A stretch of 38,464 nt of DNA from Shewanella sp. TC10 (GCF_009663145.1 NZ_VKHR01000052.1:1-38464), one strand, 5' to 3'; shown: positions 1-9,817, counted from the stretch's first letter. Program-made: numbers and translations. Notes: generated by a model not told the origin, from the sequence alone.

Positions 1-2983
1 CTAACAATATGCCTGAGAGTACCACCACGCCAATAACAAAGCGGGTTTCAGCACCTGCTCCGCTTGACATAACTAATGGTATTGCTCCAGCTGCTGTTGT
101 AATACCTGTCATTAAGATGGGACGTAGACGCTGGGATGATGCTTGAATAACCGCATCATCAAACGCAATCCCTTTATCACGTAACTGGTTAGCAAACTCA
201 ACGATTAAAATACCATTTTTAGCCGCGAGTCCCACCAGCATGATAATCCCAATTTGACTGTAGATATTGATACTTTGGTCGGTAAACCACAGGCCAATTA
301 ACGCACCTAAAGTGGCTAACGGAACCGTTAACATGATCACCATTGGATGCACATAACTTTCAAACTGCGCAGCCAACACCAAGAATACAATCCCTAATGC
401 CAACACAAAGACAAAGTACATTGAACTGCCTGAACTTTGATAATCTAAAGACTGGCCTTTGTAACTGATAACTGCTTCGGCTGGTAAATAGGTATCTGCA
501 ATGTCATTCAAATAATCTAATGCTTCACCTAAGCTATAGCCGTCAGCTAAGTTGGCCTCAATAGTAATCGCCCGCATACGGTTATAGCGATTAAGTGAGC
601 TTGCATCGGCATACTCTTCGACTGTCACTAAGTTTGATAAAGGGACTAACTCGCTGGTTCGGTCTGAACGCACATAAATATTTTCAAGATCCGTGGCAGT
701 GTTTTGATTTTCACGATTACCTTCAATAATCACATCATATTCTTCACCATCACGCATGAAAGTCGTCACCAATCGAGAACCTAACATCGACTCTAATGTG
801 CGACCAATATGTGAAATAGATACACCTAAATCAGCTGCGCGATCTTTATCAATTGCAACTCTGAGCTGTGGCTTAGTTTCTTTATAGTCATGGTCAAGAC
901 CTGCAAGCATTTCGTTCTCACCAGCTTTTTCAAGCATGATGTCACGCCACATTGCAAGTTCTTCATAACTTGGGCCCCCTAAGACAAACTGCACAGGTTT
1001 ACCCACACCACGACCAAAGGCTTGACGCATTATCGGGAAGGCTCTCACACCAGCTAAATCAGATATACGTGAACGGATATCGGTGATGATTTCATTCGCG
1101 GGGCGACGCTCTGCCCAATCTTCAAGTACGATAATAGCCATGCCGTTAGAGAAATCTGCTGCGGTGCCAAATCCACGCGGTGCACGGATAAGTAGACGCT
1201 TAATATCACCCGCTTCAACCAATGGCATTAAACGGCCTTCAATTTCATCCATATATTTTTCAATATATTCAAAACTCGCGCCTTGGGGGCCATTAACAAC
1301 TAAGAACATCGAACCACGATCTTCTTGCGGTGCAAATTCTTGCGGGACTTTATTAAGCAAATACCCACTGACCGCAAATGCAGCGACAACAATTAAACCT
1401 ACCCAATAAGGCTGTTTAATAGCAGAGTGTAAATTTGATTGATAGATAGATGATAAATAATCCATCAAGCCGTCAACCTTTCTAACTAACCAAGTGCTCT
1501 CGCCTGCTGGTTTAAGTAATTTAGAGCACATCATCGGACTTAACGTCAGTGCAACTAAGCTTGAAAACAAAACAGCAGCGCTCATCGTTACAGCAAACTC
1601 TTTAAACAGTTTTCCTAAATCACCATCTAAAAAGCTAATTGGCATAAATACCGCGATAAGCACTAAGGTGGTTGCCACAACAGCAAATGCCACTTCACGT
1701 CCGCCAAGGTAAGCCGCTTTTAACGGTGAATCACCTTGTTCAATTCGGCGATGAATGTTTTCCAGCATCACAATCGCATCATCAACTACCATACCAATGG
1801 CTAAAATCATCGCCAAAAGGGTTAATAGATTAATGGTATACCCAAGGGTATATAAGACAATGAATGTCCCCATTAGCGATACAGGAACAGTTAACGCAGG
1901 TATCAGCATGGCGCGCACGCTACCTAAGAACAAATAAATCACAATGATCACGAGTATCATTGCAATGAACAATGTCTGATAAACCTCTTTAATCGATGCT
2001 TCAATAAACACTGAACTATCGTAAGAGCGCTTTATCTCCATTCCTGCAGGTAATGTAGGATTAATTTGGTCTACTAACGCATTGGCTGCACGGGCTACTT
2101 CTAGCGTGTTTGAGGTAGATTGTTTCGACACACCTAAACCGATCATTGACTCAGTATTACCACGGAACATAATCCGCTCTTCTTCTGAGCCAATTTGCAC
2201 TTTAGCAACATCGCCTAATCTGACTAGATAACCATCACTACCTTGGGTAATCACCAAGTTGGCAAAGTCTTGTTCTGTTCTAAAACTTCTATCCACACGG
2301 ACAGTAAAGTGACGCTCTTTTGATTCGATTGAACCAGCAGGAAGTTCCACGTTTTCTGAACGCAGAGCAGACTCAACGTCAGCTACTGTCAGGTCACGAG
2401 ATGCCAGCGCTTGTCGGTCAATCCAAATCCGCATTGCATACACTTTACCGCCGCCTAAACGAATATTAGCAACGCCATCGACCACAGAAAAACGATCGGT
2501 TAAATAACGGCGCGCATAATCGGTAAGCTGCAATGTGGTCATTTGATCAGACACTAAATTGAGCCACATAATAACTTCATCACCACCGTTGGCTTTTTCA
2601 ACCTCTGGTGGATCGGCTTCTTCTGGTAAGTTATCCAGTAAACCTGAAATTCTGTCACGAACATCATTGGCAGCCGCTTCAATATCGCGACCGACATCAA
2701 ATTCTAATGTGACAGACGAACGTCCGTCTCGGCTACGGGAGCTAACATGTTTAATCCCTTCTACGCCGCTTATTCTATCTTCAATTAATTGGGTAATACG
2801 GCTTTCTACTACCGAGGCACTGGCACCACGATAACGGGTATCAATGGATACCACTGGCGGGTCAATATTAGGATATTCTCGCAATGGCAATTTTTCAAAC
2901 GACACTAAACCAAGAATGATAATCAAAATACTGATGACAGAGGCTAATACCGGTCTTTTTACAGAGATATCAGTTAAAATCAT
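1..2983 (-). CDS. RND multidrug efflux pump, inner-membrane permease subunit (partial, C-terminus missing)
   Basis: This is the inner-membrane proton-driven pump of a tripartite RND efflux system (AcrB/MexF type), which exports drugs or other amphiphiles through a periplasmic adaptor and an outer-membrane TolC-like channel. Translating the minus strand from ATG at 2983 gives 994 uninterrupted residues. The N-terminus MILTDISVKRPVLA is typical of the family, and the TM4 proton-relay pair is present in GMVVDDAIVMLEN (two adjacent Asp). The late TM segment carries GLAAKNGILIVEFAN. AcrB relatives are about 1030-1050 residues, so only the last TM helix and tail are missing, cut by the window edge and not by mutation. 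Its ATG overlaps the adaptor stop codon (ATGA at 2980-2983), which implies translational coupling. The substrate cannot be told from sequence. Confidence 0.95.
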   Translation of the reverse strand, partial: MILTDISVKRPVLASVISILIIILGLVSFEKLPLREYPNIDPPVVSIDTRYRGASASVVESRITQLIEDRISGVEGIKHVSSRSRDGRSSVTLEFDVGRDIEAAANDVRDRISGLLDNLPEEADPPEVEKANGGDEVIMWLNLVSDQMTTLQLTDYARRYLTDRFSVVDGVANIRLGGGKVYAMRIWIDRQALASRDLTVADVESALRSENVELPAGSIESKERHFTVRVDRSFRTEQDFANLVITQGSDGYLVRLGDVAKVQIGSEEERIMFRGNTESMIGLGVSKQSTSNTLEVARAANALVDQINPTLPAGMEIKRSYDSSVFIEASIKEVYQTLFIAMILVIIVIYLFLGSVRAMLIPALTVPVSLMGTFIVLYTLGYTINLLTLLAMILAIGMVVDDAIVMLENIHRRIEQGDSPLKAAYLGGREVAFAVVATTLVLIAVFMPISFLDGDLGKLFKEFAVTMSAAVLFSSLVALTLSPMMCSKLLKPAGESTWLVRKVDGLMDYLSSIYQSNLHSAIKQPYWVGLIVVAAFAVSGYLLNKVPQEFAPQEDRGSMFLVVNGPQGASFEYIEKYMDEIEGRLMPLVEAGDIKRLLIRAPRGFGTAADFSNGMAIIVLEDWAERRPANEIITDIRSRISDLAGVRAFPIMRQAFGRGVGKPVQFVLGGPSYEELAMWRDIMLEKAGENEMLAGLDHDYKETKPQLRVAIDKDRAADLGVSISHIGRTLESMLGSRLVTTFMRDGEEYDVIIEGNRENQNTATDLENIYVRSDRTSELVPLSNLVTVEEYADASSLNRYNRMRAITIEANLADGYSLGEALDYLNDIADTYLPAEAVISYKGQSLDYQSSGSSMYFVFVLALGIVFLVLAAQFESYVHPMVIMLTVPLATLGALIGLWFTDQSINIYSQIGIIMLVGLAAKNGILIVEFANQLRDKGIAFDDAVIQASSQRLRPILMTGITTAAGAIPLVMSSGAGAETRFVIGVVVLSGILL

Positions 2984-4062
2984 GCCGCATTCTCCGAACC
3001 AGCTACCTTGGCAAAATTGAATGCTTCAGCTGCTTCAGTTTTAACTTCATCACCTGGTCTGACTTTAAGTAAGCCACGAATTATGACAGGCGTACCAATT
3101 TCTACACCGTCTAGCACCTCAACCCAACCTCGATTACGGATCCCAAGGGTTACCGACTTTTGCTCTACCACATTTTCATCATTTACTGTGTATACGTACT
3201 GTTTAGATTGAATCGGGATAATCGCAGATTCTGGTAATAGTAAGGTTTCACGATTTTGCTTAATCAATTTCACTTTCATCAACATGCCAGGTAATAAAGC
3301 GGCATCGGCATTATCAATGATAGCTCGCACAATAACTGCTCGTGTTGATGGGTTAACGCGACTATCGATTGAAGTCACCACACCTTTAAAAATACGGTCA
3401 GGAAAAGCAATGGCTTTTGACTCTACACTTTTGCCTAACTGTAATTGTTGAATAAAACGTTCTGGCACTGAGAAGTCGAGCTTAATTTTACTGACATCAT
3501 CTAAGGTAGTGATTTGAGTGCCAGGAGACACTAACGAACCCACGCTGACTTGTTTAAGACCTAAACGGCCAGAGAACGGTGCATGAATGGCTCTGTCCTC
3601 TAATGCAGCTTTAGCTTGCTCAAGCTCTGCACGCGTGGTGTCAATTAAGGTTTGTAATCTATCTCGTTCAAGCTCAGCAACTGTTTTACTGGTCACTAGA
3701 CTTCGGATTCGGTCAAGTTCACGCAAATGATCTTTTACTTTCACTTCTGCTGCTTGCACTTTGGCAAGCTGCTCACGATTACGCAGTTGAACCAGTAAGT
3801 CGCCCTTCTGCACTTTTTCACCGTCGTTAAAATTGATTGTCGCAATTTGCTCAGTCACTTTAGGCGTAATAGTAATAGATTCGAAAGCCTTGTTTGTACC
3901 AATTGCTTCTACTTCATCACGCACGGGTAACATGGCAACTTTCGCCACAACAACATTCGGGATAGGTTTAACACGTTCTTTGGTTTTACTAGGAGACAGA
4001 GTCGATTGGTAACCGAACCAAGCTAGACCTAATGCAACGAGTAATATAATTATTTTTTTCAT
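2980..4062 (-). CDS. RND efflux periplasmic adaptor (membrane fusion protein)
   Basis: This is the periplasmic adaptor joining the RND pump downstream to an outer-membrane channel. I chose the ATG at 4062 (protein starts MKKIIILLVALGLAWFG, 360 residues) because it opens directly into a hydrophobic signal anchor and has GGAA just upstream. An in-frame ATG at 4086 and a TTG at 4092 would only add a hydrophilic leader. After the anchor come a lipoyl/barrel-sandwich half near residues 55-95, a short alpha-helical hairpin (EVKVKDHLRELDRIRS onward), the second lipoyl half with the typical IHAPFSGRLG, and a beta-barrel plus membrane-proximal domain with LLPESAIIP. There is no cysteine lipobox, so it is anchored by its N-terminal helix. 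The stop codon overlaps the pump start by 4 nt. The promoter must lie in 4063-4297. No regulator gene adjoins it. Confidence 0.93.
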   Translation of the reverse strand: MKKIIILLVALGLAWFGYQSTLSPSKTKERVKPIPNVVVAKVAMLPVRDEVEAIGTNKAFESITITPKVTEQIATINFNDGEKVQKGDLLVQLRNREQLAKVQAAEVKVKDHLRELDRIRSLVTSKTVAELERDRLQTLIDTTRAELEQAKAALEDRAIHAPFSGRLGLKQVSVGSLVSPGTQITTLDDVSKIKLDFSVPERFIQQLQLGKSVESKAIAFPDRIFKGVVTSIDSRVNPSTRAVIVRAIIDNADAALLPGMLMKVKLIKQNRETLLLPESAIIPIQSKQYVYTVNDENVVEQKSVTLGIRNRGWVEVLDGVEIGTPVIIRGLLKVRPGDEVKTEAAEAFNFAKVAGSENAA

Positions 4063-4297
4063 CGGAATTCCGTTCGTCAAACTCATATACAAAATGTTAA
4101 AAGGATTGAAGCAAACGTTAGTTTACTCAGCAGCAAGCTGGTATCAAGGCGTTTTACCTTTACTTACAAAATACACATTTCATTAACACCGAGCTTGGTA
4201 CGGATAAAACTGAATTAAAGTTCACATATTAGCTGTTGTAGCCTCTTATCTTAACTAACTCAAACTAAATCACTGCGAGTTTAGATAAATTCAGCAC

Positions 4298-4328
4298 AAA
4301 AAAAAGAGACACATAAATGTGTCTCTTT
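4298..4328 (-). terminator. Rho-independent terminator of dapA-bamC
   Basis: A 12-bp perfect stem (4303-4314 with 4317-4328) is centred on AGAGACACA / TGTGTCTCT. On the minus strand it is followed by a T-run (the A-run at 4298-4305). It lies 53 nt after the bamC stop and separates that operon from the efflux genes. Confidence 0.9.
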
Positions 4329-4380
4329 GTAATAAATTGATGTTTTTTAAATCAACATGAAATTGTAACGAGTCAAAAGC

Positions 4381-5481
4381 CTATCGTACTTTACGATCGG
4401 TCTGCATTGCATCGCTAAGTACACGATATAGCTCAGTGATAATTTCATTATCCAACGGCTCGCCAGCAGAATTTTTAATAAAGATTTTAGTTTGATCTTT
4501 ATCGTCTGCTTCTTCTAGCTCAACTCGATAATTACCACGCTCTAAAGGTAACTTATCTTCGCCCCATAATGAGCTCCAGAATCCGCCGCTTTCTTCAAGT
4601 ACGACATAATAAAGCCCTTCAGCTGTATTCATGTCGACAATATCAAAGCCAAGTTCTGGCATGACAATGCGTAAACGATCCCAAGTTTTAGTAAAGTCGG
4701 CTTCTGCAATCCAGTAAGCACCTGTTTCTTCAGTTTCAGCAACTAAATCAACATCAATACCACGACTTTGCTCGATTCTGTCTGCTTTGATTTGCTTATC
4801 ACGCTTCACACTCATGTACGCAATCGTATTATTTAGCATATCAATTGTGTAACGACGTTGATCTTCACCACTTAAGAAGACTTCTTGTTCTTCACCGTCA
4901 TAAGACTCTTCGTGCTCGATCAAGTCAATACTCATACTACCTGAGCGACCATGTGGACTGACATCGACATCATAACGGTAGCGCTGGCGTAGGACATATA
5001 CTTTGTCACTACCAAACCAACTTGTTTCGATAACATCTCTGTTTTCTATCCAACCAGTTTCAAGGACACCTTCTTCATAGTCTTCTTTTTGTACAGGTAC
5101 ATCGTACTTAGCCATAAAGCCTTTGAGGTTATCGAAGACTTCTTGCTTTAAGTCAGTCGTACTTGGAATAGACTCTACGATAATTTTAATATTATCGCTG
5201 CCTTCTTCGACTCGAGTACCTTCAGACATAGGTAGAACTAATAATGGTGGACGAATATCTAAACGTCTTCCAACCAGTTCTTTATTAGCATCTTCACCAG
5301 GTTTTGGAATATCGTATTCACGACTATAAGTAGGTTCTGTTAACCCTTCAGGAATCGTTAGTAATGGCGTAGCTTGCGCATTAGCAAATTCTTCACTGCC
5401 ATTTGCAACACGACGATCTGTTGGTGTACTACACGCTGTAACGGCAGCAATTAATAAAATTGGGGTGACTTGCTTCAACAT
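4381..5481 (-). CDS. bamC: Outer-membrane protein assembly factor BamC (lipoprotein)
   Basis: BamC is a lipoprotein of the BAM complex, which folds and inserts beta-barrel proteins into the outer membrane. The 366-residue product begins with a lipoprotein signal peptide (MLKQVTPILLIAAVTAC) with lipobox AVTAC, making Cys17 the likely acylated residue. An unstructured acidic N-terminal segment follows (LTIPEGLTEPTYSREYDIP), the part that contacts BamD in E. coli, and then two helix-grip domains, the second starting near AYWIAEADFTKTWDRL. It is slightly longer than the E. coli protein (344). The ATG directly abuts the dapA stop (TAAATG, no gap), and dapA-bamC is the conserved gene order in E. 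coli, which supports the call. A strong terminator follows. Confidence 0.95.
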   Translation of the reverse strand: MLKQVTPILLIAAVTACSTPTDRRVANGSEEFANAQATPLLTIPEGLTEPTYSREYDIPKPGEDANKELVGRRLDIRPPLLVLPMSEGTRVEEGSDNIKIIVESIPSTTDLKQEVFDNLKGFMAKYDVPVQKEDYEEGVLETGWIENRDVIETSWFGSDKVYVLRQRYRYDVDVSPHGRSGSMSIDLIEHEESYDGEEQEVFLSGEDQRRYTIDMLNNTIAYMSVKRDKQIKADRIEQSRGIDVDLVAETEETGAYWIAEADFTKTWDRLRIVMPELGFDIVDMNTAEGLYYVVLEESGGFWSSLWGEDKLPLERGNYRVELEEADDKDQTKIFIKNSAGEPLDNEIITELYRVLSDAMQTDRKVR

Positions 5482-6369
5482 TTATCGGTTTACCTCTATC
5501 TGGGCTTGTTTCATCGCTTCTAACAACAGACCATGAAACTGCTCAGAAAGTTCAGTTAAAGGTAAACGAATATGTCCTTGGCTGATTAAGCCCATTTGAT
5601 GTGCAGCCCATTTAACAGGTATTGGGTTAGCTTCACAAAATAAATGTTCATACAAGCCTTTCATTGGCAAGTTAATGCTTTCTGAAAGCGCGTGGTCGCC
5701 AGCTAAAGCAGCATCACACATTGCCTTAAACGATTTAGGAACAATATTATTTGCGACAGAGATAACGCCATCTCCGCCCAGTAATAAAAAGTCTCTCGCA
5801 GTCGCATCATCGCCACTGTATAACTTAAAATCATTACCGCAAAGTTCGCGTAATTTAGCCACACGGGTCAAGTCACCAGTGGCTTCTTTCACACCGATAA
5901 TATTACTCACCGACACTAACTCAGCTACGGTTTCAGGCAACATATCAACTGAGGTTCTGCCCGGCACATTATAAAGAATTTGTGGAATATCAGTACAAGC
6001 TGCAACGGCTTTGTAATGAGCAATTAAACCCTTTGGAGTAGGTTTATTGTAATATGGAGTCACACCAAGCATGCCAACTATGCCAGAGTCTGCCATAGAT
6101 TTAGTAAGCTCAATGGCTTCTGCAGTTGCATTAGCACCATTGCCACCAATCACAGGGATTCTGCCTGCAGCAAACTTAACGGTTTGGGCCACAACTTGTG
6201 CATGTTCTTTCATTGGTAGAGTCGCAGACTCTCCAGTGGTACCAACAGCAACAATTGCATCTGTGCCTTGGTCAATATGAAATTCTACGAGTCTTTCAAG
6301 ACTACTGTAATCTACTGTGCCATCACTATTCATTGGTGTGATTAAGGCAACGATGCTTCCGTTTATCAT
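5482..6369 (-). CDS. dapA: 4-hydroxy-tetrahydrodipicolinate synthase
   Basis: DapA condenses pyruvate with aspartate semialdehyde, the first committed step of the diaminopimelate/lysine pathway that supplies lysine and peptidoglycan. The 295-residue TIM barrel has the full active site: Thr44-Thr45 in GTTGES, Tyr107 in TPYYNKP, Tyr133 in ILYNVPGRTS, Arg138, and the Schiff-base lysine Lys161 in GVKEATGD. Length and motifs are canonical. The start at 6369 is preceded by TTGGGGAA on the minus strand. It is the first gene of dapA-bamC and is divergent from gcvR, the same arrangement as in E. coli. Confidence 0.98.
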   Translation of the reverse strand: MINGSIVALITPMNSDGTVDYSSLERLVEFHIDQGTDAIVAVGTTGESATLPMKEHAQVVAQTVKFAAGRIPVIGGNGANATAEAIELTKSMADSGIVGMLGVTPYYNKPTPKGLIAHYKAVAACTDIPQILYNVPGRTSVDMLPETVAELVSVSNIIGVKEATGDLTRVAKLRELCGNDFKLYSGDDATARDFLLLGGDGVISVANNIVPKSFKAMCDAALAGDHALSESINLPMKGLYEHLFCEANPIPVKWAAHQMGLISQGHIRLPLTELSEQFHGLLLEAMKQAQIEVNR

Positions 6370-6724
6370 CTAAATTCCCCAAGGTTTCAGGATTCGCTAT
6401 GTTACTTATGCCTACTACTAATGACAAGCATTAACGGGGCTCTTAAATGTATTTATACAAAACTGTTAATTTATTGACTTATTTAAACACTTTTTCGGGA
6501 TTTATTTATTGTTTAAGTCAAAAAGGAATAAACTTTATTTCCTTATAAATCAATAGTTATTAAAAATAAGTAAACTAAGCTAACACTTTTCAAGCAGTTT
6601 ATAGCTTAATAGGTACATACTTATGTGGTTTAGTTTTAGTTATGGTAGCATTACCACCCGCAAAAAAACTTTGCGTTAGGTCGCTAGTTTACGCTCTATG
6701 ATATCGAAAAAGTGAGGAAAATCC
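6370..6724. other. Divergent dapA/gcvR intergenic region
   Basis: This 355-nt AT-rich spacer must hold the promoters for dapA (leftward) and gcvR (rightward). A TATAAA hexamer on the minus strand at 6452-6457 is a possible dapA -10 element, but its -35 is poor. I see no clear operator, riboswitch or hidden gene. A lysine riboswitch would be conceivable before a lysine gene, but I could not recognise one. Confidence 0.5.
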
Positions 6725-7252
6725 ATGACCAACTATCTGGTCGTTACTGCTATGGGTGCTGATCGCCCTGGTTTAGTAAGTCGTCTAGCCCGTTTAGCCA
6801 GTGAATGTGATTGTGACATTGTCGATAGCCGTATGGCATTATTTGGTAATGAATTCACTTTAATCATGATGATTTCAGGTTCTTGGGCTGCAATAACTAA
6901 GATAGAAACCTTATTACCAGGCTTAAGTGTTGAACTTGAGTTGCTTACGGTAATGAAGCGCACGTCTAAGCATACGCCTAAAAATTTCATTTCTCGTATC
7001 GAAGTCAGTGTAAATGGACAAGATCAGCGAGGCACAATGAAGCGCATCACAGAGTTCTTAGCTGATCGCTCGTTAGATTTAGCTGCTGTGCGTTCCCATG
7101 CCGATGATGACAATTTAACTCAAACGATATTATTCACAATTAACGTCCCTGAAAAAGTTGATCTAATCAAGCTTGAGAAAAGTATTCAAGAGCTCGCAAG
7201 TGAGCTTTCTTTAGATTGTTCAATCAATCATATGCAGGCAAGTGAAAAGTAA
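6725..7252 (+). CDS. gcvR: Glycine cleavage system transcriptional repressor GcvR
   Basis: GcvR is a small cytoplasmic regulator with two ACT domains. In E. coli it binds GcvA and glycine and so represses the gcvTHP glycine cleavage operon; it does not bind DNA itself. The 175-residue product shows a first ACT domain at about residues 5-75 (YLVVTAMGADRPGLVSRLAR, where DRPG is the ligand-binding turn) and a second at about 90-170 (ISRIEVSVNGQDQRGTMKRI). The ATG at 6725 follows GTGAGGAA. It lies 23 nt before bcp and is divergent from dapA, matching the E. coli dapA / gcvR-bcp order. No GcvA gene is in the window. Confidence 0.93.
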   Translation: MTNYLVVTAMGADRPGLVSRLARLASECDCDIVDSRMALFGNEFTLIMMISGSWAAITKIETLLPGLSVELELLTVMKRTSKHTPKNFISRIEVSVNGQDQRGTMKRITEFLADRSLDLAAVRSHADDDNLTQTILFTINVPEKVDLIKLEKSIQELASELSLDCSINHMQASEK

Positions 7253-7275
7253 AAATAATTTAATAAGGACTTTAC

Positions 7276-7746
7276 ATGAATACCCTAACAGTTGGTGATT
7301 TAGCACCGCAATTTTCCCTACAAAACCAATTCGATGAAACTATCTCTTTAGCTGATGCATTAAAAGATGGTCCAGTATTAGTGTATTTTTACCCTAAAGC
7401 CTCAACTCCTGGCTGTACTGTTCAAGCTCAAGGGTTACGAGACAGCAAAGCTGAACTTGCAAATCATAACGTAACCGTTTTGGGATTAAGCCCAGATCCA
7501 GTCGCCAAATTGCTTAAATTTAATGATAAACAAGAACTCAACTTTTCATTACTGAGTGATGAAGACCATGCTATTGCTGATGCATTTGGTGTGTGGGGCG
7601 AAAAGAAGTTCATGGGCAAAATTTATGATGGTATTCACCGTTTAAGCTTCCTAATCGGACAAGATGGTAAAGTGGCGCATGTGTTTGATAAATTTAAAAC
7701 TAAAAATCATCACGAAGTCGTCTTATCTGTCATTTCAGAACAGTAA
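7276..7746 (+). CDS. bcp: Thiol peroxidase Bcp (PrxQ-type peroxiredoxin), resolving Cys absent
   Basis: This cytoplasmic peroxiredoxin reduces hydrogen peroxide and organic hydroperoxides. The 156-residue protein has the thioredoxin-like fold with the peroxidatic site at KASTPGCTVQ (Cys47) and the family signatures LLSDEDHAIADAFGVWG and MGKIYDGIHRLSF. E. coli Bcp has a resolving cysteine five residues after the peroxidatic one (CTVQAC). Here that position is Gln52 (CTVQAQ), and Cys47 is the only cysteine in the protein. It should therefore act as a 1-Cys enzyme recycled by an external thiol. The start is preceded by AATAAGGAC. It probably forms an operon with gcvR, and a bidirectional terminator follows. 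Confidence 0.95.
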   Translation: MNTLTVGDLAPQFSLQNQFDETISLADALKDGPVLVYFYPKASTPGCTVQAQGLRDSKAELANHNVTVLGLSPDPVAKLLKFNDKQELNFSLLSDEDHAIADAFGVWGEKKFMGKIYDGIHRLSFLIGQDGKVAHVFDKFKTKNHHEVVLSVISEQ

Positions 7747-7840
7747 CCTATTAGTGATAAAACGCTAATCAGTCAGCTAAAAAGACACTTTCTGGCCACA
7801 ACTGTTGGCCGCTACTTTTGACGAGAGTCCTGCAGACAAT

Positions 7841-7871
7841 AAAAAGGCTTCGTGATTTCGAAGCCTTTTTT
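7841..7871. terminator. Bidirectional Rho-independent terminator
   Basis: A 12-bp stem (AAAAAGGCTTCG at 7841-7852, its complement at 7859-7870) encloses a 6-nt loop. It has T-runs on both strands, between the convergent bcp and antiporter genes, and should stop both transcripts. Confidence 0.9.
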
Positions 7872-7891
7872 CTCTAAAAATTTTATCTATA

Positions 7892-9817
7892 TTATTTCTG
7901 CTCGTCAGTATTTAGAACATCTGAAGTCTTGGAGTCTTCACTCTGCTCCACTGTCTCTTTTTCCTTTAATTCTTCTGCCTCACGTTCGGCTGCTTCTTTC
8001 AGACTACGTTGAATAACATCTTGTTCTTGAGCTTCTTGAGGTAATAAACTGATGAGCTCTATACCGACCGGTAATTCTTTATCGGCCCCCGATATGATTT
8101 TCACTTTTTGATCTTTAGTCAGATAAATCAGCGGCATTGCTGTTTCACCGTAACGTTCTTTAAAATGTTCTAAAGTGAAGCTTTCAGTAATATTAGTCAC
8201 TTTAATGACCGCGCCTTTAGCCATATAGCTTGCAATACGAGCATAAGAAACTGATTCACCAAATAAACATAATCGTTTTAAATAAGATTCAGATAATTGA
8301 TGCCTAGCACTTCCGCCTTCTGCGTTATTGAGACCGTAAACTTTTTGGGTACCAAACAAATCTTGAAAGTGAAAACTCACCAGTGGGTTTAGCTGTCGAT
8401 ATGGCGATAATATTAAGACTCTGCCTACCCCGCTTAAATCCATGAAGTTTTCAGCATGTTCGGAAGCAGGGTTACCAAAGTACACAGGAATATTGGCCAT
8501 ACGAGCTTGGCGAATATTGTCCCAGTTATTATCAGCAAGCATTACCTTTACATTTTTCTCAGTTAATACTTTAGCTAATTCACGGGAAAATTTAGATGCG
8601 CCAAATAACAATAAACCTTGAGATGAGTCTGCTTTAACGCCGAGAAACTTTGCCCAAGGCCCTGCTGTTAAGGATTGAACCACAACCGTACCAATAATAA
8701 TTAAAAACACCAAAGGCACGATTGAGCTAGCACCATTAACGCCAATCGCTTCCAGTTTAATCGCAAATAAAGATGAAATTGCCGCGGCAACAATACCGCG
8801 AGGGGCAACCCAACTTAAAAACCATTTGTCAGATCTGGATAAACTGGTACCAATACCTGATATCCAGATACTTAATGGTCTTGCTACCAGCATTACTACC
8901 ATTAAAACCCCAACGCCGCCCCATCCTAAATCGAGCATTGCGGTTGAATTAAGCCGTGCAGCTAATAAGATAAACAGTGCTGATATTAATAATACCGTTA
9001 AGGTTTCTTTAAATTCTAAAATATCTGCGATATCAACACCGCGCATATTAGCAAGCCAAATCCCCATCACAGTCACAGTTAATAAACCTGACTCTTCTTG
9101 AATTAAATTAGAACCAACGAACATACCTAGCATAATCGTCAATACAGCCGTATTTTTGAGGTAATGAGGAAATACAGTGGTTCTTAGCGCAATACCAATC
9201 AAATAGCCTGCTATGGCGCCTAAACCAAAGCCAAGTAACAAGGTAATGCCTAAAGCAGATAAGACATGGGTGGTAGGATCGGCAGCCGCCGCTACCGCAA
9301 TATATTCATAAACTAAAACGGCAAGTATGGCACCAATAGGATCAATAACAATACCTTCCCAGCGCAGGATACTAGCAAGATTTGATTTTGGCCTCACAGT
9401 TCGCAACATAGGCACAATAACTGTTGGACCAGTCACCACAACCAAAGCACCAAATAATAGTGCCATTGGCCATTCAAAGCCTAATAACCAATGGGCAGCG
9501 GGAGCGATACAAGCCCAAGTAATAAATGCGCCGAAAGTCACCAGGTTTGTCACCATACGGCCATGATCTTTGATCTCTTTAAAGTTTAACGTCAGTGCTC
9601 CTTCAAATAAGATAACAGCAACACCTAAAGAGATAATCGGAAACAGCAAGTCACCAAAAATAGCATCTGGATCTAAGATGTCTAATCCAGGTCCTAATAA
9701 TAGCCCACATAATAATAGTGGCAGTATCGCTGGTAATCGTAACTTCCAACCAACCCATTGACACAATAGAGACAATACGCCAATTAATGCGAGCATCCCT
9801 GTGATGTGTTCTACCAT
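7892..9817 (-). CDS. CPA1-family cation:proton antiporter with C-terminal nucleotide-binding domain
   Basis: This is an inner-membrane Na+(K+)/H+ antiporter, probably for pH and cation homeostasis. Of the 641 residues, about 1-385 form 11-13 hydrophobic helices in the Na_H_exchanger pattern, with conserved polar patches VVTGPTVIVPMLR, EGIVIDPIGAI and WVAPRGIVAAA. Residues about 395-480 are a TrkA-N/RCK-like Rossmann domain (LLLFGASKFSRELAKVLTE, then VMLADNNWDN) that may sense a nucleotide. A further cytoplasmic region ends in a highly charged acidic tail rich in E and K. The ATG at 9817 is preceded by AAGGATATTCAC. It is monocistronic, with terminators on both sides. Ion specificity cannot be read from sequence. 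Confidence 0.9.
   Translation of the reverse strand: MVEHITGMLALIGVLSLLCQWVGWKLRLPAILPLLLCGLLLGPGLDILDPDAIFGDLLFPIISLGVAVILFEGALTLNFKEIKDHGRMVTNLVTFGAFITWACIAPAAHWLLGFEWPMALLFGALVVVTGPTVIVPMLRTVRPKSNLASILRWEGIVIDPIGAILAVLVYEYIAVAAAADPTTHVLSALGITLLLGFGLGAIAGYLIGIALRTTVFPHYLKNTAVLTIMLGMFVGSNLIQEESGLLTVTVMGIWLANMRGVDIADILEFKETLTVLLISALFILLAARLNSTAMLDLGWGGVGVLMVVMLVARPLSIWISGIGTSLSRSDKWFLSWVAPRGIVAAAISSLFAIKLEAIGVNGASSIVPLVFLIIIGTVVVQSLTAGPWAKFLGVKADSSQGLLLFGASKFSRELAKVLTEKNVKVMLADNNWDNIRQARMANIPVYFGNPASEHAENFMDLSGVGRVLILSPYRQLNPLVSFHFQDLFGTQKVYGLNNAEGGSARHQLSESYLKRLCLFGESVSYARIASYMAKGAVIKVTNITESFTLEHFKERYGETAMPLIYLTKDQKVKIISGADKELPVGIELISLLPQEAQEQDVIQRSLKEAAEREAEELKEKETVEQSEDSKTSDVLNTDEQK

Noticed and set aside
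6370..6724. A lysine riboswitch before dapA
   Set aside because: No recognisable conserved lysine-riboswitch core or paired terminator could be seen in the leader.
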